Source: Granulosicoccus sp. (GTDB lineage Bacteria > Pseudomonadota > Gammaproteobacteria > Granulosicoccales > Granulosicoccaceae). From it: a stretch of DNA of 64,000 nucleotides. Under the pieces are notes generated by a model. It was not told the DNA's origin. It worked only from the letters and a program-made list of their open reading frames with translations, and ran no database searches. The stretch lies in the NCBI GenBank assembly GCA_020627685.1, contig JAHDGK010000003.1, positions 1-64,000 of the forward strand, in the 5' to 3' direction. The position numbers and the translations under genes were made by a program. Positions 33,589 through 42,936 of the stretch are shown here, piece after piece. Each line of letters begins with the position of its first letter. Positions within the stretch are counted from its first letter, which is position 1.

Positions 33589-34224
33589 CTAATCGATAAC
33601 CACAACGCCATTGGGTGTGTCGAGTTTGAAAGACAGTCCTATCTGGCCTTCTGAGATGTCTGCAAGATGGTCGACCTTTAACGCTTCAAGGATTGTTCGC
33701 AGAGATGCTGGCTCCGGATGTGACAGTTGCACTGACATCAATGTTGCTCCTAGATCTTGCTGCCCCGTGCTGGGGTGAGGGCCGGGTGACCATTCAATAA
33801 ATGCAGGTAACAAGGCGTTGCCGGGTAAATGCCCATCGGCAGGAACGGTGAGTCGCCACGATCTATCGCCACGTTGAAATTTTACGATTTCCCCAAGTGG
33901 CACAGGGCTGCTAGCCACTAGCTCATCTAAATTGTCTGTGCCTACCACCCAACATAGAGCGCGTGGGCGTTCCACAAGTTTTGCCTGAGTCGCTGGGTCG
34001 TCCAGTGTGAACCAGCGGGTTCTGCCTGGATCAGGCGCTTCGGGGTCTATAGCGATTAATTCAAAAAAACTTTCGTTTCCGGATTGCATAACGAAGTTAT
34101 GAGTGCTCATTAAATCGTGCTTGCTTCCAGCTCCCATGGTTATGCCCGACAAGGATTTAATATAGTCGGCCCCCTGAGTTAAATCGTTAGCGCCAATAGC
34201 AAAATGGTCGATCTTATTGTTCAT
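33589..34224 (-). CDS. VOC-family (glyoxalase-like) protein
   Basis: 211 residues. The N-terminus, MNNKIDHFAIGANDLTQGADYI, is the usual opening of vicinal-oxygen-chelate proteins of the Glyoxalase_3/lactoylglutathione lyase-like type. Potential metal ligands are His7 and a glutamate in FFELIAID. These enzymes act on small carbonyl or aromatic compounds through a divalent metal. It is 46 bases after the rhodanese gene on the same strand. The substrate cannot be deduced; it may remove a reactive aldehyde produced by the demethylating enzymes upstream. Confidence 0.78.
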   Translation of the reverse strand: MNNKIDHFAIGANDLTQGADYIKSLSGITMGAGSKHDLMSTHNFVMQSGNESFFELIAIDPEAPDPGRTRWFTLDDPATQAKLVERPRALCWVVGTDNLDELVASSPVPLGEIVKFQRGDRSWRLTVPADGHLPGNALLPAFIEWSPGPHPSTGQQDLGATLMSVQLSHPEPASLRTILEALKVDHLADISEGQIGLSFKLDTPNGVVVID

Positions 34225-34269
34225 ATCTTTTTTAATCTGTGCAGGTAGGTAGTTGTCGCTAGTGCGTGC

Positions 34270-34671
34270 TTAAGCTTTCTTTTCGGGAAACTCGATAGGG
34301 CCGTTGTTGGCTTCCCATGTTGAAAAACCTTCTCTGAGGTGTGACGCTTCAAATCCCATATCTTGTAGCGTGGCAACCGTTAACGCGGAACGCCAGCCCG
34401 AAGCACAATGAAAGACATATTTCTTATCTTGAGAAAAAACGTCTTTATGGTAAGGGCTGTCTGGGTCTACCCAAAACTCGATCATTCCCCTGGGTGCGTG
34501 CACACTGCCGGGAATAAATCCGCTGCGTTGTCTTTCCCGAATATCGCGTATGTCTACAATGACCGTATCAGGATCATTAACTTTAGCAATGAGGTCGGGG
34601 GTTTCGATTTCCTCGATCCGCTCTCTGGCGGCCGCTACCATTTCGGCAGCAGTGATTTTAAGTTTTGACAT
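34270..34671 (-). CDS. Rhodanese-domain protein
   Basis: 133 residues with a single rhodanese domain. The active-site loop is HCASGWRS at about 93-100, with the cysteine that carries persulfide. The preceding VIVDIRDIRERQRSGFIPGSVHAP is the family's N-terminal motif. It may transfer sulfur or handle persulfides. The gene lies between the aminotransferase (116-base gap) and the VOC gene, so it may have its own promoter. No signal peptide, so cytoplasmic. Confidence 0.9.
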   Translation of the reverse strand: MSKLKITAAEMVAAARERIEEIETPDLIAKVNDPDTVIVDIRDIRERQRSGFIPGSVHAPRGMIEFWVDPDSPYHKDVFSQDKKYVFHCASGWRSALTVATLQDMGFEASHLREGFSTWEANNGPIEFPEKKA

Positions 34672-34787
34672 GGGGCTAGGCGCTCGTGTTCAACGTTGAT
34701 TACCCTTATGTGAACATGAATGCTTGAATGTTGCAACGCCCTTAGTTCGGCAAATTCGCATCACGGAACGGGGTATTGAATTTGCGT

Positions 34788-36050
34788 TTACAAGATGCTG
34801 GACGCCATATCGAGTGCGGCTTCGGTGATCTGCAAGTCCTCTTCTGTGATTGCCAGACTAGGGTAGAGTTTGCCCGGGGACTTGAAAATACCTTTTTCTC
34901 GCAGAGTTTTATTGAATGCAGCATTCTTTTTTACGTCCACCGCTAGCCAGGATCTGTAGTCGGTTACCTGTGTGCTGGTAAAGCCAATATCGAAAAGGGT
35001 GGGGTGACCTAAAAGGACATGAGGGTGCCCATCGCGATCGAGTACCTTTGTGATCATCTTCATGATGCGCTCACCGGTGTTCTTCAAAGTTTGGTAGCTC
35101 TCGCCGCGTCGGAGAATTTCCATAGTCTTTAAACCTGCAACAGCAGCAACAGGATTGCCTGAAAGCGTGCCGAGTTGCATTAGGAATTTGTCCTGTCCAA
35201 CAACGCTTTTATCGAAATGATCCATAATCTCTTTCCGCCCGGCGACAGCCGCTAACGGAAAACCGCCACCGATGATCTTGCCCAAACTGCAAAGGTCGGG
35301 TATGACGTTGTATTCTTCTTGTGCACCTCCGTATGACAATCGAAAGCCTGTGACAATTTCATCAAAGATAAGAATGATTGAGCGCGCAGTACACTCGTCT
35401 CTTAAGTCTTTTAGAAAGCCTGGAGCCGGAGGGATAATACGCTGGAGTGGTTCTACGATAATGGCGGCAACATCATGCCCATATTCATCTAACAACGCTC
35501 TTACACTTTCTATATCGTTGAAGGGCGCAATAAGCATTTGTTCTTTTACGCCATCTGGAATTCCTGCGCTGTCAGGTACTGCTTGTGGAAAGTTAGCCAG
35601 GCGCTGGGGAGCTAAGCTCATTTGCGCTTCGGCACTCATACCGTGATAGCCACCTTCAAATTTTAGTATTTTATTTTTCCCGGTAAACGCTCTGGCTAAT
35701 CGAAGTGCGTACATGTCTGCCTCACCACCGGATGTCACATAGCGAACTTGCTCGGCACAGGGCACTGCTTTAATGATCTCTTCAGCCAATTCAATAGAGG
35801 CGCTATTGTTTGCAAAAAAGGTCATCCCTTTACCCAGTTGTGACTGAACTGCATCGAGCACTTCCGGGTGACCATGGCCCAAAAGCATCGGGCCCGAACC
35901 AATCAGGTAGTCGATGTACTCTTTACCGTTCTCATCGATAACTCGCGAGCCCTTACCTTCACGGATAAATATGGAAGGGTCGAAATTTCCAAGACCACCT
36001 CCGGGAAGCACTTGATGGGCTCGCTGAATCCAATCGTTTTGTTGTGGCAT
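34788..36050 (-). CDS. Class III PLP aminotransferase (GSA-aminomutase-like)
   Basis: 420 residues. The fold-type I PLP features are YVTSGGEADMYALRLARAFTGK, IVEPLQRIIPPAPGF, FDEIVTGFRLSYGG and the Schiff-base lysine in SLGKIIGGGFPLAAV. The gene resembles glutamate-1-semialdehyde aminomutase-like aminotransferases of catabolic clusters rather than HemL, because HemL is not expected beside oxygenase genes. It probably transfers the amino group of a demethylated intermediate. It starts 33 bases after the enolase-superfamily gene and shares its operon. Confidence 0.87.
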   Translation of the reverse strand: MPQQNDWIQRAHQVLPGGGLGNFDPSIFIREGKGSRVIDENGKEYIDYLIGSGPMLLGHGHPEVLDAVQSQLGKGMTFFANNSASIELAEEIIKAVPCAEQVRYVTSGGEADMYALRLARAFTGKNKILKFEGGYHGMSAEAQMSLAPQRLANFPQAVPDSAGIPDGVKEQMLIAPFNDIESVRALLDEYGHDVAAIIVEPLQRIIPPAPGFLKDLRDECTARSIILIFDEIVTGFRLSYGGAQEEYNVIPDLCSLGKIIGGGFPLAAVAGRKEIMDHFDKSVVGQDKFLMQLGTLSGNPVAAVAGLKTMEILRRGESYQTLKNTGERIMKMITKVLDRDGHPHVLLGHPTLFDIGFTSTQVTDYRSWLAVDVKKNAAFNKTLREKGIFKSPGKLYPSLAITEEDLQITEAALDMASSIL

Positions 36051-36083
36051 ATTCAGTGTCGAACAGATGGGTGATAAAGGGTT

Positions 36084-37196
36084 TCAGTGCGTGTACACAG
36101 CGACTGGCTTACCTAGGATATGCTCATCAGGGGTGACACCTAATCCGGGTGTGTCGTCTATCGTGATGACACCGTTTACACAGCGAGGTCCGCTGCCCGG
36201 TGCTATGTCGATATCAAGCATATCCTGACACGACCAACATGCCCGGATAAATTCTTGAGGTATAGATTGCGCAAGATGCGCGGCTTCCGTATCGGCTAAT
36301 ACAGAGCCGCCAGTTGCCATGATGAACATTTGAATGCCGTGAGCTTGCGCGATATCTCGAATTCGGCGAGCTTTGGTGAGTCCGCCAACCCGGTTAAGTT
36401 TTATGCCGAATACATCGGCTATTCCATCGCGTGCGATGCGTGCCGCATCTTGAAGCGTTACCAATGATTCATCAACGCTTATGGGAGAGGTCGTGACCTG
36501 ACGTATCCTTTCAATATCGTCTAATGTTTCTCCAGGTTGTTCGAAAGTGACACCCAGATCGGCGACTGCGTTCATCACGATGGCGGCTTCGCGGCGTGTC
36601 CAAGCCCGGTTTACGTCATAGAGAACGATCTCGTTATCTGCCCTATGCGACTCAATATGACGTATTCGTTTGATGTCTTCGTCTGTATCGCTACCGCCAA
36701 CTTTCGCTGAGTGTGCGCTGTAACCCAGCTTGCGGTAGTTCTCTATGATGCCCATCATGTAGTCCGGTGCACCGCTGGAAACCGATGAGGCGGCTACGGT
36801 ACCGTTTTCCCGTTTTCCACCCAAGAGGTCTGCTATCGGTAATCCGCAGCTTTGTCCGAGTATGTCCCAACAGGCCATATCGATGGGCTGCTTGGCATAG
36901 AGGTGCCCCGGCAACGATAAATCTAATGCGCGTTCAACCAGCTCGAGTTTCCTCGGGTCCAGTCCCAAAACGGCGGATGCCATCGTTTCAATACCGGCTC
37001 GAATACCCGGACCATGGGCGGGTACATAGGTGTGACCCCAAGGTGTACCTTCTCCCCAACCGGTAATACCTGCATCGGTCTCAACTTTAACAAGCGTGGC
37101 ATCGAGAACGTCGAACCTGAGCCGGCCACCCGATAACCAGTAGGGATCGGATAAGGGTAAGTCTTTTTGGAAAACTGAGATTCGAGTAATTTTCAT
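36084..37196 (-). CDS. Enolase-superfamily enzyme (hydroxyproline/betaine epimerase or dehydratase-like)
   Basis: 370 residues of the muconate-lactonizing/mandelate-racemase type. Metal ligands are D in YDVNRAW, E in FEQPG and D in SVDES. Catalytic lysines are in AHSAKVGG and IKLNRVGG; the S-x-K form of the first motif occurs in cis-3-hydroxyproline dehydratases, and the C-terminus, PGLGVTPDE, is close to hydroxyproline-betaine epimerases. I recall those families from memory and could not align them. Beside Rieske and dimethylglycine-dehydrogenase-type genes, a role on a cyclic amino acid or betaine is plausible. It follows the MDR gene by three bases. Confidence 0.8.
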   Translation of the reverse strand: MKITRISVFQKDLPLSDPYWLSGGRLRFDVLDATLVKVETDAGITGWGEGTPWGHTYVPAHGPGIRAGIETMASAVLGLDPRKLELVERALDLSLPGHLYAKQPIDMACWDILGQSCGLPIADLLGGKRENGTVAASSVSSGAPDYMMGIIENYRKLGYSAHSAKVGGSDTDEDIKRIRHIESHRADNEIVLYDVNRAWTRREAAIVMNAVADLGVTFEQPGETLDDIERIRQVTTSPISVDESLVTLQDAARIARDGIADVFGIKLNRVGGLTKARRIRDIAQAHGIQMFIMATGGSVLADTEAAHLAQSIPQEFIRACWSCQDMLDIDIAPGSGPRCVNGVITIDDTPGLGVTPDEHILGKPVAVYTH

Positions 37197-37199
37197 ACC

Positions 37200-38303
37200 T
37201 TACTCCATGGTGACTACGATGTTGCCGACATGTTGTTTGTCGATAAATGCTTGTTGTGCGCGGTGCAATTCAGCTAACGGGAAAGACTTTGCCAGCAGAG
37301 GCTTTACTTCGCCGGCTTCGATATAGCGGATGAGGTCGCGGAAGACTTGGGGATCTACGACGGTTGAACCGGTAAAGGTCAGGTCGTTTAAATAAAATGT
37401 TCTTAAATCAAAATCCACGATAGGGCCTGCGATAGCACCCGAACACGTGTAGCGTCCACCTCGACACAGAGTGTTTATCATTGTCGTGAATGTCGGGCCG
37501 CCGACGATGTCTGCTGCGACAGTCACCGTGTCTCGACCAATGGATGCTTGTAGAGCCTGCTTTAAATCAGCAGGTTCTCGTGGCAGTAGAACATCAGCAC
37601 CAAGGGGTGCTAATGCTGCGTGTTTATATTCTGAAGCCATAGCAACAACAGTTGCACCGCGACGTTTGGCCAACTGAATTAGGGCAGAGCCAACACCACC
37701 GGACGCACCACTTATTAAGACAACATCGGATTCAGTGACACTGGCTCTTGCGAGCATTCCCTCAGCGGTTGTGTACGAGCAGGAAAAGGTTGCAAGCTCT
37801 GCATCAGAGAGTGAAGAGTCTACGACGCCGACATTGCGGCTATCGATACAAGTATATTGCGCAAAGCCTCCGTCTCGCTCCGATCCGAAGTAAGCCGAGG
37901 AATCTTTGTTGAGAGGATCATTCCAGTTGCGCAACCAGTTATCTGTGATGACCCGTTTACCGATTAACGCTGGGTTGGCAGAGTCTCCAACGGCAACCAC
38001 CGTTCCCGCAACATCCGCTCCCTGTATTCTTGGGAAGGTAATAGGTGCTCCGCCCCAGGTCGGGTCTGACTCATCTACTTTAGCGTATTGTCCGCCGGTA
38101 GTCGCTTCGGTGACAGCTTTTGAATACCAACCGGAGCGGGTGTTAACGTCTGTATTGTTTAAGCCACAAGCAGATACTTTAATAATGACATCGTTGTCAC
38201 CGGGTACCGGCGTCGGCCATTGCTCGTGAAATACCAACTGATCTAAGCCGCCGTGACCCATAAGCACGAAGGCGTTCATTTTTGTAGGAATTGAATGTTT
38301 CAT
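37200..38303 (-). CDS. Zinc-independent MDR oxidoreductase (quinone-oxidoreductase-like)
   Basis: 367 residues of the medium-chain dehydrogenase/reductase family. The GroES-like half begins near residue 30 (VIIKVSACGLNNTDVNTRSGWY), and the nucleotide-binding half has SGASGGVGSALIQLAKRRGA at about 186-205. The cysteine cluster of zinc alcohol dehydrogenases is missing, so it is more like quinone or enoyl reductases that use NADPH. Its ATGA overlaps the stop of the flavoenzyme gene. It could reduce or oxidise an intermediate of the pathway; the exact step is unknown. Confidence 0.85.
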   Translation of the reverse strand: MKHSIPTKMNAFVLMGHGGLDQLVFHEQWPTPVPGDNDVIIKVSACGLNNTDVNTRSGWYSKAVTEATTGGQYAKVDESDPTWGGAPITFPRIQGADVAGTVVAVGDSANPALIGKRVITDNWLRNWNDPLNKDSSAYFGSERDGGFAQYTCIDSRNVGVVDSSLSDAELATFSCSYTTAEGMLARASVTESDVVLISGASGGVGSALIQLAKRRGATVVAMASEYKHAALAPLGADVLLPREPADLKQALQASIGRDTVTVAADIVGGPTFTTMINTLCRGGRYTCSGAIAGPIVDFDLRTFYLNDLTFTGSTVVDPQVFRDLIRYIEAGEVKPLLAKSFPLAELHRAQQAFIDKQHVGNIVVTME

Positions 38304-40762
38304 TGGCGTGGTTTGCTGCTGCTTGGATCGTAGGCCGGCTCGGATAAAACGATTGCATTGCGAGGTTTTCCCGCGATGATGACGGTGAGTTTTTGGCCCG
38401 GTTCTGCCGCATCAACTTTAATATACGAGAAGGCAAGGATCTTCTTTACGGTGGGGCTGTAAACAACCGATGTTGTCGAACCAACCACAATACCGTCTTT
38501 TAAGATGGCTTCGCCGCCGTGTCCGTCAACTTCACCATCTGGTTCAATGGCTAAATAGGCGCATATCCAGCGTTTGGAGCTGCCTATAGATTTTTCAGTG
38601 GCGTCCCTGCCGATGAATGTCTTATCCATTTTTACGAAACGCATAACATCTGCTTCAGGTAACGTGACTTCATTGGTGAGTTCACCGGCACCTTTAAACA
38701 TTTTTTCCATGCGCATGACATTCATGGCAAACGAACCGTAGTCGGCTATACCAAATTCTTGGCCTGCAGAATCCAGTGCATCATAGATGGGTAGCAGTGA
38801 ATCTCTAGGGGCGTGTATTTCCCACCCCAGTTCTCCTGCATAGGACATTCTAAAAGCCCAGCATGAGTAGGATGCGATGTCGATTTGTTTTGCTCTCATC
38901 CACGGGAAAGCGTCGTTGTCCAGAGCCTCAGTGGTACATTGGTTCAACACTTCGCGTGATTTGGGTCCGTTGATGGTTAGAGCTGCCCAATCCAATGAAC
39001 GATTTACAATGTTAATTTTGTTGTGACCTTCGAAGTGTCGCAACTGAACCTGTAGTAAATCGAGAAGCCGTTGTTCGAAAAATGCAGCGCAGACAAAGTA
39101 ATATCGATGTTCACTTAAACGCACGCAAGTGGCTTCTAACTCTATTCGCCCACTATCGGTCAGGAAGTGCGTGAGAATAATACGACCCTCGTCCTTAGGT
39201 AGTTTGTTCGCAATTAGCGGTTCAAGAAATTGCTCGGAGAGTTCTCCGCAGACTTCTATTTTGGTGAACGCGGATATGTCCATTAGGCCGACACTTTGAC
39301 GAACAGCAGCAACCTCGATATCAATCATGTCGTGCACAACATTGCGTCGGAATGAGTAATGATCTTTTTGCTCTACGCCATCTCTGGCAAACCAGCGAGG
39401 ACGCTCATGGCCAAAAACTTCCTCATGTACTGCACCTTTTGTATTGAGCCGCTCAAACAGGGGTGATGGCTTAATAGGACGGCCGGCCAGTCGATTGAAA
39501 TGTGGGTAGGGAATTTCGTGGCGAAGGCAGTAGTCCTCATGGGCTTTGATAACTTGCCATTTTTTATCGGCATAGGTACCAAAACGTCTGGGGTCGTAGT
39601 CTCTCATGGAGATGTCTGCCACACCGTGCACCATCCAGCGCGCCAATTCACGGGTAAGTCCGGGGCCCCATCCAATTCCAATTTGTGTACCGCAGCAGCA
39701 CCAATAGTTTTTCACACCCGGTACAGGCCCGATTAACGGATTGCCGTCTGGTGGGTGGGAGATTGCGCCGTGTACGACGCGTTTAATTCCTAGATCCTCA
39801 AAGATAGGCATGCGATTCATGGCGTTTTCAAGCCATGGCATCACCCGATCATAGTCAGCATCGAACAGCTCGTTTTCTGCCGCCCACGGGCAATGGTCTT
39901 CCCAGACAGAATTAGAGTTCTCTTTTTCGTAAATGCCGATAAGACCGGATTTCTGTTCCATGCGTATGTAGCCTGACACACGTCTGTCGTCTCTGATTAC
40001 AGGCAGTTCTTTGTCCAGATTTTCAAATTGCGGAACGGTATCTGTGACAAAGTAATGATGCGTCATTGATGTCGTGGGAATTTGAATACCCGACCATTCA
40101 CCCATTTGCCTGGCATAGGTACCACCGGCGTTAACAACATGTTCGCAAGTGATATCGCCGAGTTCGGTCGACACCTTCCATTCGCCGTTTGCCTGTTGCT
40201 CGATATTAGTGGCCTGACATCGGCGGATTATTTTTACACCGAGTTGTCTGGCACCTGTCGCAAGCGCTTGAGTGATTCCTGATGGATCTACATGTCCGTC
40301 ATCGGGTGTGTAAAGGGCTCCGAGTACACCTTCGAGGTTATAAAAGGGGTGGTGTTTTGCAACGAAAGCCGGATCAACGAGTTCGATATTGAAGCCTAAG
40401 GAACGCCCGACACTGAGCGTATGACGCAACCAGTCCATTTCATCAGGCTCATACGCCAATCGGAATGAGCCGCAGCCATGCCAGGTGACGTTTTGCCCGG
40501 TTTCTTTTTCAAGAGCACCTGAGTAGAGTCCTATGTTGTAATCCACACATTTCCCTAAACCGAAGCTGGATGTGGAGTGAGTTATCTGCCCTGCGGCGTG
40601 CCATGTCGATCCTGATGTGAGTTCGGCTTTTTCTAATAGAACGACATCGCATTGTCCTTCATGAGCCAAGTGGTAGGCGAGGCTGCACCCCATAATGCCC
40701 CCACCGACAATGACTACTTGCGCATGAGCCGGCAAACGGTTTGTAGGTTGATTTGATGACAT
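38300..40762 (-). CDS. Dimethylglycine/sarcosine dehydrogenase-type flavoenzyme
   Basis: 820 residues with the full layout of the family: FAD-binding oxidase (about 14-390, VVIVGGGIMGCSLAYHLA), a middle FAO domain, and a C-terminal GcvT-like folate domain with NGPKSREVLNQC and GELGWEIHAP. His55 in GSTWHAAG is the residue that carries covalent FAD in dimethylglycine dehydrogenase. Such enzymes oxidatively remove an N-methyl group and pass the C1 unit to tetrahydrofolate. It is the first gene of the minus-strand operon, divergent from the RpiR regulator. The amine substrate is not determined by the sequence. Confidence 0.9.
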   Translation of the reverse strand: MSSNQPTNRLPAHAQVVIVGGGIMGCSLAYHLAHEGQCDVVLLEKAELTSGSTWHAAGQITHSTSSFGLGKCVDYNIGLYSGALEKETGQNVTWHGCGSFRLAYEPDEMDWLRHTLSVGRSLGFNIELVDPAFVAKHHPFYNLEGVLGALYTPDDGHVDPSGITQALATGARQLGVKIIRRCQATNIEQQANGEWKVSTELGDITCEHVVNAGGTYARQMGEWSGIQIPTTSMTHHYFVTDTVPQFENLDKELPVIRDDRRVSGYIRMEQKSGLIGIYEKENSNSVWEDHCPWAAENELFDADYDRVMPWLENAMNRMPIFEDLGIKRVVHGAISHPPDGNPLIGPVPGVKNYWCCCGTQIGIGWGPGLTRELARWMVHGVADISMRDYDPRRFGTYADKKWQVIKAHEDYCLRHEIPYPHFNRLAGRPIKPSPLFERLNTKGAVHEEVFGHERPRWFARDGVEQKDHYSFRRNVVHDMIDIEVAAVRQSVGLMDISAFTKIEVCGELSEQFLEPLIANKLPKDEGRIILTHFLTDSGRIELEATCVRLSEHRYYFVCAAFFEQRLLDLLQVQLRHFEGHNKINIVNRSLDWAALTINGPKSREVLNQCTTEALDNDAFPWMRAKQIDIASYSCWAFRMSYAGELGWEIHAPRDSLLPIYDALDSAGQEFGIADYGSFAMNVMRMEKMFKGAGELTNEVTLPEADVMRFVKMDKTFIGRDATEKSIGSSKRWICAYLAIEPDGEVDGHGGEAILKDGIVVGSTTSVVYSPTVKKILAFSYIKVDAAEPGQKLTVIIAGKPRNAIVLSEPAYDPSSSKPRQ

Positions 40763-40822
40763 AGAATTATTTTAAACTTACCCAAAGGGCTGAGCTATTC
40801 AGACGTCGTAGACGAGCTTGTC

Positions 40823-40836
40823 GAACAGTGATGTTC
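40823..40836. promoter_or_regulatory. Candidate RpiR-type operator
   Basis: GAACAGTGATGTTC has arms GAACA/TGTTC around a four-base centre, midway between the divergent flavoenzyme and RpiR genes. It is the clearest palindrome in this 117-base region, but short and not confirmed by a second copy. Confidence 0.35.
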
Positions 40837-40879
40837 AGTCTGTTGTCATACTAATGAAACAAATGTACCCTAGTCAACT

Positions 40880-41785
40880 ATGAATAGTATATCTGTACCA
40901 ATGTCGGACGGCGCTGATTCAATACAGGTCTTGACGTCGCTCTCTGAGGAGCTGCCTCAGTTGACCCCCGAGCTTCGTAAGGCTGCCTCTTATGTTCTGG
41001 AAAATCCGAACGACGTGGGTGTATCATCTATTCGCGAAATTGCTGACGCTGCAGATGTCAAACCCAACACGTTTGTAAGGCTCGCAAGATCAATCGGTTT
41101 CGACGGGTACGAGGGATTCAGATCGCCTTTTCGTGAAGAGATCCGAAAAGGTGTTGTCAACTTCCCGGACCGAGCCCGATGGCTTCAGTCTATTGGTCGC
41201 AGTGGGAAGCTGGGTGGGTTGTACAGAAATATGGTGAGCGCGGCGATTACCAATATAGAAGAGACGTTCGCCGGTATTGATGAACGACAGCTGATGATGG
41301 CTGCAAAAACCATTTGGAAATCGCGACAAACGCTCACACTGGGTGTTGGTGTCAATAGCTCTAATGCTCAGAATTTCAGTTATCTTGCCAGTACAGGTAT
41401 GAAGCACTTCCACGCAATACCTCGATCGGGCAGTACACCCATTGATGATCTGGCCTGGGCTGACAAACGTGATGTGCTTATAGCCATAACGTGTAAGCCT
41501 TATCGTTCAGAGGTGGTGGAAGCTGTAAGGGTAGCGAAAGAGCAGGGCGTCAAAGTCATCGGAATTTCAGATAGTGCAGCTTCTCCGATCATTGTGGAGG
41601 CCGATCATGGTTTTGTAGTCTCTGCAGATACTCCCCAGTTTTTTCCCTCATCAGTCTCAACTATCGCGTTACTAGAAACCTTATTGTCATTTGTTATCGC
41701 GGTTGCGACACCCAATGTGGTCAGTCGTGTTGAAGAGTTTCATGATAGGCGGCATCAACTTGGCATTTATGAAGAGGAATGCTAA
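40880..41785 (+). CDS. RpiR/MurR-family regulator
   Basis: 301 residues: an N-terminal HTH_6 domain (about 25-100, with SIREIADAADVKPNTFVRLARSIGFDGYEGFR) and a SIS domain (about 130-270) that binds a phosphosugar or a related ligand. The core carries VGVNSSNAQNFSYLA and VIGISDSAASPI. It begins the plus-strand operon, directly followed by the Rieske gene, and is divergent from the flavoenzyme operon, so it probably controls both. RpiR proteins linked to Rieske and dimethylglycine-dehydrogenase genes suggest a response to an amine pathway intermediate, but no ligand is known. Confidence 0.9.
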   Translation: MNSISVPMSDGADSIQVLTSLSEELPQLTPELRKAASYVLENPNDVGVSSIREIADAADVKPNTFVRLARSIGFDGYEGFRSPFREEIRKGVVNFPDRARWLQSIGRSGKLGGLYRNMVSAAITNIEETFAGIDERQLMMAAKTIWKSRQTLTLGVGVNSSNAQNFSYLASTGMKHFHAIPRSGSTPIDDLAWADKRDVLIAITCKPYRSEVVEAVRVAKEQGVKVIGISDSAASPIIVEADHGFVVSADTPQFFPSSVSTIALLETLLSFVIAVATPNVVSRVEEFHDRRHQLGIYEEEC

Positions 41786-42907
41786 ATGGACAGTCAAACT
41801 GAGGCTATTAGATCCTTAGACGCAAAGTATTACGTCGACCCGGAGTTTTTTGAACGCGAAAAACACGGTGTATTAGCGCACAGCTGGCAGTTCGCCGGTC
41901 ACGCTTCTTTGCTTGAAAATTCTGGGGACTATTTCACTTTCGAGATTGCTGGTGAAAGTCTGTTTTGTGTTCGCACGGCCACCATGGAGATCAAAGCGTT
42001 TTACAACGTATGCCAACATCGCGCTCATCAATTAGTACAAGGTGCGGGCAATATGAACACGATTGTTTGCCCTTATCATGCGTGGACCTATGCCTTAACG
42101 GGAGAGCTACGTAGTGGTCCGAACATAAAGGTTGTCCCGGGCTTTAAAAAAGAGAGCATCTGTCTGAGTGATGTCAGGCTCGAAAACTTTTGCGGATTTC
42201 TATTCGTCAATCTTGACCCGGATGCGAAATCAATGGATGAGTGCTTCCCAAACGTCCGTGAAGAGTTAACGAGTTTTGTTCCGCACATTGAATCTCTCAA
42301 ACCGTTGGAATGGATTTCCATACCTGAAAAATGCAATTGGAAAGTATCGGTTGAGAATTACTCTGAGTGCTATCACTGCCAATTGAATCATCCAACCTTC
42401 GCACGAGGAGTTGTTAAACCACAAACTTACGATATCCAGCCTCAGGGATATTGTTTGCGACACACCACTGAATGTCAGAATCTGGACAAGATGTCCTACC
42501 CAATTGACTTAAGCTCGAACGAACATGCCGGTGAATATTCATCATGGTTTTTGTGGCCGCTGTTTTCGTTTCAGGTATATCCGGGAAATATATTGAACAC
42601 GTATCACTGGAGGGTGGTAGACCACGAGCACGTGGTAGTTTGGCGTGGCTGGTACTCCATGCAAGGCATTGACGAAAACGTTATTCATTCTCTAGCGGTG
42701 CAGGATAGGCAAACGACTGTCGAAGAGGATATACACCTGGTTGAATCCGTACAACGAGGCTTGCAGAGTCGGGGTTATAGGCCGGGCCCTCTGGTGCTGG
42801 ATCCATCTTGTGGCGTTAAATCTGAACACTCAATCAAAGTGCTTCAGCAATGGATGAGAGAGGGCGTAATTACCGCTGGTAACACCGTCAGCAACAATAG
42901 TCGTTAA
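41786..42907 (+). CDS. Rieske oxygenase alpha subunit (quaternary-amine type)
   Basis: 373 residues. The Rieske 2Fe-2S motif is CQHRAHQLV, with CPYHAW about 18 residues later. The mononuclear iron site is NYSECYHCQLNHP; the bridging acid is Glu where aromatic-ring oxygenases have Asp, as in carnitine monooxygenase CntA and the glycine-betaine enzyme GbcA. A C-terminal SEHSIKVLQQW is also typical of that clade. It would cleave an N-methyl or C-N bond using O2. Start ATG follows the RpiR stop without a gap. No reductase (GbcB/CntB-like) gene is present, so a remote one must supply electrons. Confidence 0.9.
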   Translation: MDSQTEAIRSLDAKYYVDPEFFEREKHGVLAHSWQFAGHASLLENSGDYFTFEIAGESLFCVRTATMEIKAFYNVCQHRAHQLVQGAGNMNTIVCPYHAWTYALTGELRSGPNIKVVPGFKKESICLSDVRLENFCGFLFVNLDPDAKSMDECFPNVREELTSFVPHIESLKPLEWISIPEKCNWKVSVENYSECYHCQLNHPTFARGVVKPQTYDIQPQGYCLRHTTECQNLDKMSYPIDLSSNEHAGEYSSWFLWPLFSFQVYPGNILNTYHWRVVDHEHVVVWRGWYSMQGIDENVIHSLAVQDRQTTVEEDIHLVESVQRGLQSRGYRPGPLVLDPSCGVKSEHSIKVLQQWMREGVITAGNTVSNNSR

Positions 42908-42936
42908 AACCCTAATCAAAAACAGGAACCGATTTC

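Noticed and set aside
34742-34924. Small open frame at the end of the aminotransferase gene.
   Set aside because: It overlaps the aminotransferase on the same strand in another frame and has no support.
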